This document shows positions 37,997-45,258 of a DNA stretch of 64,000 nt, piece after piece. How positions within the stretch are numbered: the first letter of the stretch is position 1; every line of letters begins with the position of its first letter. Both the position numbers and the translations under genes were made by a program. The stretch comes from Proteobacteria bacterium SG_bin4. Its GTDB lineage: Bacteria > Pseudomonadota > Gammaproteobacteria > Burkholderiales > Nitrosomonadaceae. The stretch covers positions 29,037 through 93,036 of the forward strand of contig LWDH01000006.1 of NCBI GenBank assembly GCA_002083395.1, read 5' to 3'. The notes under the pieces were generated by a model. The model was not told the origin of the DNA. It saw only the letters and a list, made by a program, of their open reading frames with translations, and searched no databases.

Positions 37997-38440
37997 CCAG
38001 GTACTCCTGATAAAAGTTCTAAAAGCGCATATTCTAACTTATTTTTTGTGCGGCGTTGAATTACCCTGGCTGCGATTGTGTTGCAAATTTTCCCGATTGT
38101 TGCTGTGAATTCGAAACCAGGAAATTTCTTCTGCCAATAGCTTTCAACTTCTTTTTACAGGGATATTTCTTAGGTGCGGCAATTTGTCACATTGCATATC
38201 GCCATAAATTCTCTGACAATTACGATATTAATAACGCATGACGATGAGGTTTGGTATTCAACTTCCTGAAAAATCTCATTGATATTAATAGGCTGCCTGT
38301 ACTACTGCAATCCGGTTGATTCTTTGAGGCACTCTCGCAATCGGAAATGCTATGGCACTGACAAAACGACAAGCTTCCCTCCTGCAAATTGCTCAGACGG
38401 ACTTAACACGTCATCTGGGCAATTTTTTTGCAAAATTTTA
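37997..38440. other. Intergenic region upstream of ilvE, no gene seen
   Basis: About 440 bases of mixed composition. Short open frames here have no ribosome site and unlikely composition (for example Cys-rich runs). It should contain the ilvE promoter, which could not be placed. The hairpin cluster that follows is listed separately. Confidence 0.4.
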
Positions 38441-38540
38441 GGAATAAAGCACCCCGCCGCAAGCAGCGGGGTATTAACCTCGCTCTTCAATCTGCTGGTT
38501 TTCAACCAGCTTTCGCCCCAAGGGGCGGGGAATTAAACCC
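38441..38540. repeat. Triple-hairpin palindromic element (transposon-end-like)
   Basis: Three hairpins in 80 bases: ACCCCGCCGC/GCAGCGGGGT (38451-38472, one mismatch), GCTGGTT/AACCAGC (38494-38510, perfect) and CGCCCC/GGGGCG (38514-38527, perfect), followed by GAATTAAACCC. The AATAAAGC lead-in, the GC-rich hairpins and the GAATTAAACCC end resemble the right ends of IS200/IS605-type elements. No tnpA or tnpB remains nearby. It could be a solo end, a non-autonomous copy or a REP-like repeat. Confidence 0.45.
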
Positions 38541-38685
38541 AGGGAGATTAATAATTGAAAGCTGCGCCAACGATTGCCGGTATAGCTCAGTACTTTCCGA
38601 GAAAATCTGCGACTGCGCTTTGAGTATTGATTAACCTTGGTGTTGGCTATATACCGGAATTCAAAAGGAAACAGCCGTTATCTGA

Positions 38686-39582
38686 TTATCGATTCTGATA
38701 TTGCAAGTAATTTTCGAACTGAGATCGTACATCAACCGGTCGACTTAGCACTGCATGAATTAACGCTAATAATGCATAATCTTCGATAGGGAGTAATTGG
38801 TGTTGCTCAATCATTTTTAATGTATGCGGACCTTCTCCGGAAATGTCATTGATTTCTCCCCTGGCAATTTTTCGACCTAGCGCATGATGATGCGAGTTCT
38901 CGCTGGTTGCCGTGGTAATGAGATCACCCAAGCCTGATAATCGATAGGGACTATCCGGATGCCCCCCCATCCGCATGACGATCTGTTGCAATTCTTGCAA
39001 CGCTGCGGTTACCAGATAACCGCGCACATTTGCACCCAATTTCAATTCATCCGCCATGCCAAAGACCATTGCATAGACATTTTTCAAAATGACCGCCCAA
39101 CTGATTCCTTCGATGTCATCCGTATGTTCCAAATATAACTTGGTGCCAGCAAAACAGTCCTGTATCGTCTTAAAAATCCCGTGATCCCGGCATCCCAATT
39201 GCGCAAATGCATAATTACCAGCAAGAATTTCTTCAGCAATCATGGGACCGTACAACAATGCATAAGGACAACTGGGCGGTAAACTTTCAGAAAAGATTTG
39301 CGCAGCGGTCTTTCCAGTTTCATCCAATCCCTTCGCAACACTGATGCAAAGGCAATGTTTCTGCAGATACGGTGCGATTCGATGAATGATCTCCCGGTGA
39401 GGATTTACGGGTAAGCAGAACATCGCGACATCCGCTCGCGGTATTGAATCTTCTAGCTTAATCGGCGCGTGATTAGCGGGCGGGTATTTGTCCCAAATAG
39501 CCAGAGATTGGTGGTTTTTAAGGAGAAATTCCATAGCGTGGCCGATTTCTCCATACTCTAAAATAATGATATTAATCGACAT
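38686..39582 (-). CDS. Glycerol-3-phosphate dehydrogenase-like protein (GpsA family)
   Basis: 298 residues, somewhat shorter than typical GpsA (about 330). Rossmann start IIILEYGEIGHAM has an altered Gly motif. Family marks are SVAKGLDETGKTAAQI, LYGPMIAEEI, the catalytic Lys in WAVILKNVYAMVFG and the C-terminal LSGLGDLITTATSENSHHHALG. The family reduces dihydroxyacetone phosphate to sn-glycerol-3-phosphate for phospholipids. Short length and the odd nucleotide loop leave open a specialised second copy. Single gene. Confidence 0.8.
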   Translation of the reverse strand: MSINIIILEYGEIGHAMEFLLKNHQSLAIWDKYPPANHAPIKLEDSIPRADVAMFCLPVNPHREIIHRIAPYLQKHCLCISVAKGLDETGKTAAQIFSESLPPSCPYALLYGPMIAEEILAGNYAFAQLGCRDHGIFKTIQDCFAGTKLYLEHTDDIEGISWAVILKNVYAMVFGMADELKLGANVRGYLVTAALQELQQIVMRMGGHPDSPYRLSGLGDLITTATSENSHHHALGRKIARGEINDISGEGPHTLKMIEQHQLLPIEDYALLALIHAVLSRPVDVRSQFENYLQYQNR

Positions 39583-39859
39583 TTTTAAATTATAAGTGTT
39601 AATGAAAACAGTACATCGTTTTTATATGGAAAATTTCGCTTAATTCTATCGCTGAGATGTTAGATAATTAGCAAACTGGTTTAAGAATTAATTTTAAATA
39701 ATTGTAACTAAATGTAAATATGAGATCATGATATGTGCGACAATATGCCGCATTGCAAATAAGAATCGTTACTATTATGATGATAACCTACGTGCATAGT
39801 GACATGCTTCAAAATGTTTCTGAACCAGCCGAACCTATTATCTTGAAGGAAAATAATCA

Positions 39860-40714
39860 GTGCCGCATTTAGCTCGATATCAAATCTCGATTCTTCAGCT
39901 CATTCTGGCGATGTTTAAAGCATCGCCCGGTGCGGATAATTTGAAGATTCTTTCATCGCATTTGCATCGCAATCCATCTCTGACAAACCTGGCGCAAAAA
40001 TTAGCTAATAGCGCATTGTTTTTGGGCAAGAATTATGCTCATTTGGATTCTGAGGCGTTTGCGTACCAGTTCGTCGATGATTTGTTCGGGGCGCAAGTCG
40101 CAAATGTCAATAAAATGCTTATTAGCGATTTTATTGTAAATCAAATGGCTGCGGGTGTAGCGCAAGATCAACTCATTGCTGAGTTGACCCATGCTTTATC
40201 CGAAATTCCGACATCTGATCACAATTGGGGACAAGCCGTCATTCAACATCAAATCAATGGCATTAATAAAATTCTGGAACACCTATTGGCCGATACCTTC
40301 ACATCCAACAACTGGACGATCGTAAAGGATCATATGATTATGCAAATCGTAAGTGGTAAAACCCTTGGTGAGACAATCGTATGGGCGATCAATACTGTGG
40401 CGAATGTCGATGCTGATAACATTGTCTGGGGTGGTGCCTGCAAGTTATTCAATAATCGTTTAGAGGTTTCAAAATATTATTCGATTGAGATGACGGGTAC
40501 TTCGATCGATTTCATCACAACCCAAGAAATTCTTTCCGCAGTTTCAGATGATCGGAATACCGTCGATATAGCCAAGTCGATCATTGATTCGAGAATGAAA
40601 AATAATGCTTTGTCCGCTACATCGATCGATTTTCAACTCTATCAAACGATTAAGAAGCTCAATGATAACCCATTGCATACAAATGCAGCTCCAACCGAAT
40701 TAATGGTTGGCTGA
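39860..40714 (+). CDS. Hypothetical protein, helical, distantly DUF4214-like
   Basis: 284 residues starting with GTG behind GAAGGAAAATAATCA. No signal peptide. Mostly helical; a segment (ILQLILAMFKASPGADNLK, then LAQKLANSALFLGKNY) recalls the helical units found in RTX/S-layer-associated proteins, where a short loop like GRxPDxxGL is followed by LTxxAxxFxxS. The likeness is weak. The central part (NWGQAVIQHQINGINKILEHLL) is amphipathic. It is monocistronic with A/T-rich DNA on both sides. Function unknown. Confidence 0.6.
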   Translation: MPHLARYQISILQLILAMFKASPGADNLKILSSHLHRNPSLTNLAQKLANSALFLGKNYAHLDSEAFAYQFVDDLFGAQVANVNKMLISDFIVNQMAAGVAQDQLIAELTHALSEIPTSDHNWGQAVIQHQINGINKILEHLLADTFTSNNWTIVKDHMIMQIVSGKTLGETIVWAINTVANVDADNIVWGGACKLFNNRLEVSKYYSIEMTGTSIDFITTQEILSAVSDDRNTVDIAKSIIDSRMKNNALSATSIDFQLYQTIKKLNDNPLHTNAAPTELMVG

Positions 40715-40934
40715 ATCGAAGTTTCCAATTATGCACAGCGACGGAACTCTTGAGAATCTAATCTAAAATGCTGGCTTATCTAACCAGGAGCTTTTTTTAA
40801 AAGCTTGCAATATTGCAACTTTCTGAAGATATTTCCGATTCGGTTAGCAATATCAGAAAATCATACGCTGCAGGTTATTTTTGATACCATTCACAATATC
40901 CCTTAATTTTGTGTTTGGTTGGTAGCCGAATTCT

Positions 40935-42149
40935 ATGCCACGCATCGAAGCGAGATTTCAAAATTCACAAGGCGAATTGCTTTCCGGGTCATTGGAATTA
41001 CCTTCGGGTTCTGTGCAATGTTACGCATTGTTTGCACACTGCTTTACCTGTTCCAAAAACAATCTTGCTGCGACACGGGTTGCCCTGGTACTTGCAGATC
41101 AAGGGATTGCAGTATTACGCTTTGATTTTACCGGTTTAGGCGGGAGTGAAGGAGATTTCGCTAATTCTAATTTTTCCTCAAATTTACAGGATTTGATTGC
41201 GGCTGCAGATTTTTTGGAAAAAAACTATGATGCGCCTTCATTACTCATCGGTCACAGTTTGGGAGGTGCCGCGGCTTTAGCAGTTGCACATGAACTTGCT
41301 TCGATTAAAGCCGTCATCACCATCGGCGCGCCAGCTACCGCAGCTCACATCAAGCATTTGTTCGGAGATTCATACGAACAATTCAGCAAAAAATCAATTG
41401 TATCAGTTCAATTATCAGGAAGAAGCTTTAATATAAAGCGGCAATTTATTGATGATTTGGAGAAATATAATTCTGTAGCACATATTGGGGCGTTAAAAAA
41501 AGCATTGCTGATTCTTCATTCACCAGTCGATACTACGGTATCAATTGATGAAGCCGCCAGAATTTACGGTGCTGCCAAACATCCTAAAAGTTTTGTGTCT
41601 CTCGATCGTGCCGATCATCTTTTGTCTAATCCGGATGACTCGCATTATGTTGCTGAGGTGATTGCTGCATGGGCAAAGCGTTATCTCATAAACGATTTAT
41701 TACCGAAGGAACAGCCAATCGCTGAAGGCACAGTTATTGTGCGAGAACGCGATAAAAAATTTACTCGCGAGATTCAGACGCATCACCATCGCTTAATCAG
41801 TGACGAACCCATTGCATTGGGTGGTTCCGATCTTGGCTTCAATCCCTATGAACTTCTACTGGCAGCATTGGGCAGTTGCACCTCGATGACACTGCGTATG
41901 TATGCCAATCACAAGCAAATCGATCTCCAGGATATCCGTGTTGAATTGCATCACAGCCGGGTTCATACGGATGATTGCGCAGATTGCGAACAACAAAAAG
42001 CACTGATCGATGTCATGACACGCACGATACAACTGACAGGAAATCTGACCGATCTACAGCGTAACCGGCTGCTGGAGATTGCTAATCAGTGCCCGGTCCA
42101 TAAAACACTGCAAGATAAAATCCGGATAAATACTAATTTATCGGATTAA
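40935..42149 (+). CDS. Alpha/beta-hydrolase-OsmC fusion protein
   Basis: 404 residues in two domains. The hydrolase part (1-250) has the elbow GHSLGG with Ser108, and Asp/His candidates in HSPVDTTVSI and RADHLL. The OsmC/Ohr part (about 265-404) has the peroxidatic Cys315 (LGSCTSM) and Cys386 (NQCPVHKTL). OsmC proteins reduce organic hydroperoxides. Linking an esterase to a peroxidase suggests work on lipid or acyl hydroperoxides. Such fusions are known in proteobacteria. It starts a three-gene run with hslR and an aldolase-type gene (7- and 9-base gaps). Confidence 0.9.
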   Translation: MPRIEARFQNSQGELLSGSLELPSGSVQCYALFAHCFTCSKNNLAATRVALVLADQGIAVLRFDFTGLGGSEGDFANSNFSSNLQDLIAAADFLEKNYDAPSLLIGHSLGGAAALAVAHELASIKAVITIGAPATAAHIKHLFGDSYEQFSKKSIVSVQLSGRSFNIKRQFIDDLEKYNSVAHIGALKKALLILHSPVDTTVSIDEAARIYGAAKHPKSFVSLDRADHLLSNPDDSHYVAEVIAAWAKRYLINDLLPKEQPIAEGTVIVRERDKKFTREIQTHHHRLISDEPIALGGSDLGFNPYELLLAALGSCTSMTLRMYANHKQIDLQDIRVELHHSRVHTDDCADCEQQKALIDVMTRTIQLTGNLTDLQRNRLLEIANQCPVHKTLQDKIRINTNLSD

Positions 42150-42156
42150 CTAAATC

Positions 42157-42558
42157 ATGCAACTATCAGATACTATAGATAAATATCGTATTGATAAATG
42201 GCTGTTCGCGGCCCGTTTTTTTAAAACACGTTCACTGGCTGCGGAAGCTATCGACCGGGGAAGGGTGACCGTAAACGGTCAGCGAATCAAGCCGGCGAAA
42301 GTGCTCGCGATAGGGGATAGATTGACAATTCGCATTAATAATTTTCAGTATGACATTGAAGTGTTGGATTTATCCAATATAAGAGGATCCGCAACGGTTG
42401 CGCAGCAACTGTATCGTGAAACCGAGGAAAGCCGGAAGCAGCGAGAATTGCAGGCGGCTCGCTTGAAAGCCCAGCCGCAACCGTTCTATACCAAAGGCCG
42501 ACCGACCAAGCGTGATCGCCGAAATATCGAGCGCTTTATTTCCAATCACAATGAATAA
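42157..42558 (+). CDS. hslR: S4-domain RNA-binding protein, Hsp15-like
   Basis: 133 residues. The S4 domain opens with YRIDKWLFAARFFKTRSLAAEAIDRG and VTVNGQRIKPAK, and a basic C-terminal tail follows (GRPTKRDRRNIERF). Hsp15 binds 50S subunits that carry stalled nascent chains. Length and basic tail match. It lies seven bases after the hydrolase-OsmC stop, so it is probably co-transcribed. Confidence 0.9.
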   Translation: MQLSDTIDKYRIDKWLFAARFFKTRSLAAEAIDRGRVTVNGQRIKPAKVLAIGDRLTIRINNFQYDIEVLDLSNIRGSATVAQQLYRETEESRKQRELQAARLKAQPQPFYTKGRPTKRDRRNIERFISNHNE

Positions 42559-42567
42559 TCCACAATT

Positions 42568-43353
42568 ATGACCAATGATACTTTCAATTTAAGCAAAGAG
42601 CAGCTGATTCAACAATCGTTTGTGCAAATGGATCAACATTTGCAAAGCGCTCACTACTCGAAGGCCCAGAAACTGGCATTGACTTGCCGGATTTTGTTCG
42701 ATAATGGCCACGATTCCGGATTAGCCGGACAGATCACTGCACGTGGCGACACACCGGGAACTTACTTGACGCAGCGTTTGGGATTCGGTTTTGACGAAAT
42801 TTGCGCGAGTAATCTGTTACTTGTAAATGAAGACCTAGAAGTTTTACAAGGTGATGGCATGGCAAATCCAGCCAATCGTTTTCACTCATGGCTCTATCGA
42901 GCCAGACCTGATGTACAGTGCATTATCCACACACATGCAGTGCATACTGCGGCGCTCAGCATGCTGGAGGTGCCTTTGGAAATCTCGCATATGGATAATT
43001 GCGTGCTGTACGACGACATCGCTTTTTTGCCCAAATGGCCAGGTGTTCCAGTCGGAAATGAGGAAGGGGAATTGATTTCCAAGGCCATTGGCGATAAACA
43101 TGCGTTATTGCTGGCTCATCATGGGCTTTTGATTGCCAGTTCGAGCATTGAAGAAGCTTGCATTCTGGCGCTTGCATTCGAACGGGCGGCAAGGATGCAT
43201 TTGCTGGCGTCTTCCGCAGGCTCGATTCAACCGATTGATCCTGACCTTGGACGGGAAGCACGCGACTGGATTTTGCGTGGTCAGCGTAGCGCAGTTGCAT
43301 TTGCCTATTATGCGCGGCGTACTCTGCGCAAAGGCCCTGAGTGTCTGGATTAA
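42568..43353 (+). CDS. Class II aldolase/adducin-family protein
   Basis: 261 residues. Family marks: a phosphate-loop-like SGLAGQITARGDTPG (about 49-63), zinc ligands in HTHAVHTAAL (two His) and LAHHGLLIA, and a C-terminal helix that closes the site. These enzymes cleave or epimerise sugar phosphates, but many members are uncharacterised. The start ATG lies nine bases after hslR. The substrate cannot be named. Confidence 0.85.
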   Translation: MTNDTFNLSKEQLIQQSFVQMDQHLQSAHYSKAQKLALTCRILFDNGHDSGLAGQITARGDTPGTYLTQRLGFGFDEICASNLLLVNEDLEVLQGDGMANPANRFHSWLYRARPDVQCIIHTHAVHTAALSMLEVPLEISHMDNCVLYDDIAFLPKWPGVPVGNEEGELISKAIGDKHALLLAHHGLLIASSSIEEACILALAFERAARMHLLASSAGSIQPIDPDLGREARDWILRGQRSAVAFAYYARRTLRKGPECLD

Positions 43354-43383
43354 TCCGCATCAAACCGAATCGTTGCTACACTA

Positions 43384-43525
43384 GCAGGCCGTTGAAAAAT
43401 GTTTTCGAGGCAGCCGATACAAGGCAAAAACAGGCGAAAACGCGCAGTTTATGCGGTATAAATGAGCATTTTGAGCTTGTTTTTAACACCGTAGCGGCAA
43501 CGCAGATAGTTTTTCAACGGCCTGC
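43384..43525. mobile_element. MITE-like element with perfect 16-bp terminal inverted repeats
   Basis: 142 bp bounded by GCAGGCCGTTGAAAAA (43384-43399) and its exact inverse TTTTTCAACGGCCTGC (43510-43525). The interior has no credible gene. It lies between two convergent genes. No clear target duplication was seen at the flanks (CTA versus AAG). It is consistent with a non-autonomous transposable repeat moved by an enzyme encoded elsewhere; no other copy was seen in this window. Confidence 0.75.
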
Positions 43526-43556
43526 AAGGGTTAGTATGTTGATGGTTCACAGCCTG

Positions 43557-44525
43557 TCAGTCGTCCGGGAATATTCCGGTCCATGCAATGCCATCATTAC
43601 CGATGGCACCTCGAAACATGCCGCTGGTATTAAATCGCATCACAAAGTCGCCTTTAGCATTCAGTACAATTAAGCCGCCGTCACCGCCGAGACTCGATAC
43701 TTCTTTCAGCGTACCGTCGGCAGCTTCAGAGATCGGTTTATGCAGCAATTTGACTTGTGCGGCTGTTTGATAGGCCGCTGCGGCACGGATGAACACTTCT
43801 CCGGTACCGGTTGCGGATACTGCAACCGAGTGATTGTCGGCGTACGTGCCCGCACCGATGATCGATGAATCACCCACGCGCCCCCGTTGTTTGTTGGTCA
43901 AACCACCAGTCGATGTGCCGGCGGCAAGATTGCCATGCCGGTCCAGCGCCACTGCACCGACAGTTCCATGCTTTTCATCAGTGTTAACAAATGGAGTACT
44001 GGAGTCGGCATCGTGGTCTCGCAGCACTTGTTCGTTTGCGAGCGCTTTTTGTAATTGCTCCCAGCGATGCGAAGTATAAAAATAATCCGAATCGACAATC
44101 TCCAGTCCTTGTGCGGCCGCGAATTTTTCTGCGCCTGGGCCAATCAGCATGGCATGCGGACTTTTCATCATGATCGCATGTGCAGCGCGTATCGGATTGC
44201 GAACCGTCGTAATGCCGGCAACGGCACCTGCTAAACGCGTAGCGCCCTCCATGATCGAGGCTTCCAATTCGTTTTGTCCTTCATGGTTAAAAACCGAACC
44301 TTTGCCAGCATTGAAAAATGGTGAATCTTCCATGACCACGATGGTTGCGATCACGGCATCGATACAGCTACCGCCGCTGCTAAGCACCGCATAACCGGCG
44401 GTTAAGGATTGTGCCAGCACCTGGCGGTAAGCAGCTTCACGTTCGGCAGTCAACCGGCCACGATTGATGGCTCCGGCACCGCCATGAATCACCAGCCGGA
44501 AAACGGTATTATCCGATGTTGCCAT
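43557..44525 (-). CDS. Isoaspartyl peptidase / L-asparaginase (Ntn-hydrolase)
   Basis: 322 residues. The precursor cleaves itself before Thr188 (EKHGTVGAVALD), which becomes the N-terminal nucleophile. Other marks are LVIHGGAGAINRG, NAGKGSVFNHEGQ, GDSSIIGAGTYAD and TGTGEVFIR. It hydrolyses beta-aspartyl dipeptides and Asn. No signal peptide, so cytoplasmic. It lies 82 bases downstream of the phosphatase-like gene on the same strand. Confidence 0.93.
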   Translation of the reverse strand: MATSDNTVFRLVIHGGAGAINRGRLTAEREAAYRQVLAQSLTAGYAVLSSGGSCIDAVIATIVVMEDSPFFNAGKGSVFNHEGQNELEASIMEGATRLAGAVAGITTVRNPIRAAHAIMMKSPHAMLIGPGAEKFAAAQGLEIVDSDYFYTSHRWEQLQKALANEQVLRDHDADSSTPFVNTDEKHGTVGAVALDRHGNLAAGTSTGGLTNKQRGRVGDSSIIGAGTYADNHSVAVSATGTGEVFIRAAAAYQTAAQVKLLHKPISEAADGTLKEVSSLGGDGGLIVLNAKGDFVMRFNTSGMFRGAIGNDGIAWTGIFPDD

Positions 44526-44607
44526 GGGTGGTTAACTGCGATGAAGATTAAAACAACGAAAAAACGGCAATCAATGAATGGTCTGATTATCGTTATCAAA
44601 AAATACT

Positions 44608-45120
44608 TTAATTATTCAGGGATTCTCGAAGCTTCTCCTCCATCGGTGGCCGTAATCCCGATTTACGAGCTGCTTCAATAGCCACTTCCGGATCCATTCC
44701 CTGACTGATTTGATATCTGGCCCACATGGCGCTGGCACGATTGCCAGATCCGCAGTGAATGAGCACAGGCCGTTGCGCAGTTTCGATGGCTTTGGTGAAA
44801 GCGGCCAGTTGTTCCTTGCTGATACCGGCAACTGTCATCGGGATATTAATATAATCCATACCGGCGCGATCAACGAAGGATTTTTCTTCGGCGGTTCCTT
44901 CATTGGCGGTACGCATATCGATAATGGTCTTAAAGCCGGTAGCGGCCAATGCCGGCACACCTCCCTCACTAATGAGTCCGGATATGGCGATTTGATCGGA
45001 AATGCGGCTGTAATTCTGTACTGTGCTGACTTGGTGGCCAAAAGGCGTGCGCCCGGAAGCCAGCGTGGTTCCGGCAAACAATAGGGCAATTAATGTCATC
45101 AACGTGATAAAGTATTTCAT
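44608..45120 (-). CDS. Periplasmic protein-tyrosine-phosphatase-like protein
   Basis: 170 residues from the ATG at 45120; the frame is open to 45183 but the internal Met gives a clean signal peptide (MKYFITLMTLIALLFAGTTLASG). The CX5R loop HCGSGNRAS (Cys123, Arg128) identifies the Cys-based phosphatase fold, and FKTIIDMRTANEG resembles the DUF442/beta-lactamase-hydrolase-like group. Substrate unknown; the acid Asp is not certain. Confidence 0.82.
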   Translation of the reverse strand: MKYFITLMTLIALLFAGTTLASGRTPFGHQVSTVQNYSRISDQIAISGLISEGGVPALAATGFKTIIDMRTANEGTAEEKSFVDRAGMDYINIPMTVAGISKEQLAAFTKAIETAQRPVLIHCGSGNRASAMWARYQISQGMDPEVAIEAARKSGLRPPMEEKLRESLNN

Positions 45121-45258
45121 GAAAAACCTCATTGCGATGTTAAGGAAAAAATCACTGCTTCTCAGAATTGTAGCTGTACTCAATATCTGAGCACAAATTA
45201 TTCGAATCCTCGTTAATCGATTACAAAACTGTACGTCAATGCAGAAATTATTAAATCA

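Noticed and set aside
38428..38634. 68-codon plus-strand open frame over the triple hairpin
   Set aside because: It translates a palindromic repeat (APRRKQRG and following), a common source of spurious proteins.
40780..40815. A/T-rich inverted repeat AGCTTTT/AAAAGCT after the hypothetical gene
   Set aside because: The stem has almost no GC core, so it is unlikely to work as a terminator.
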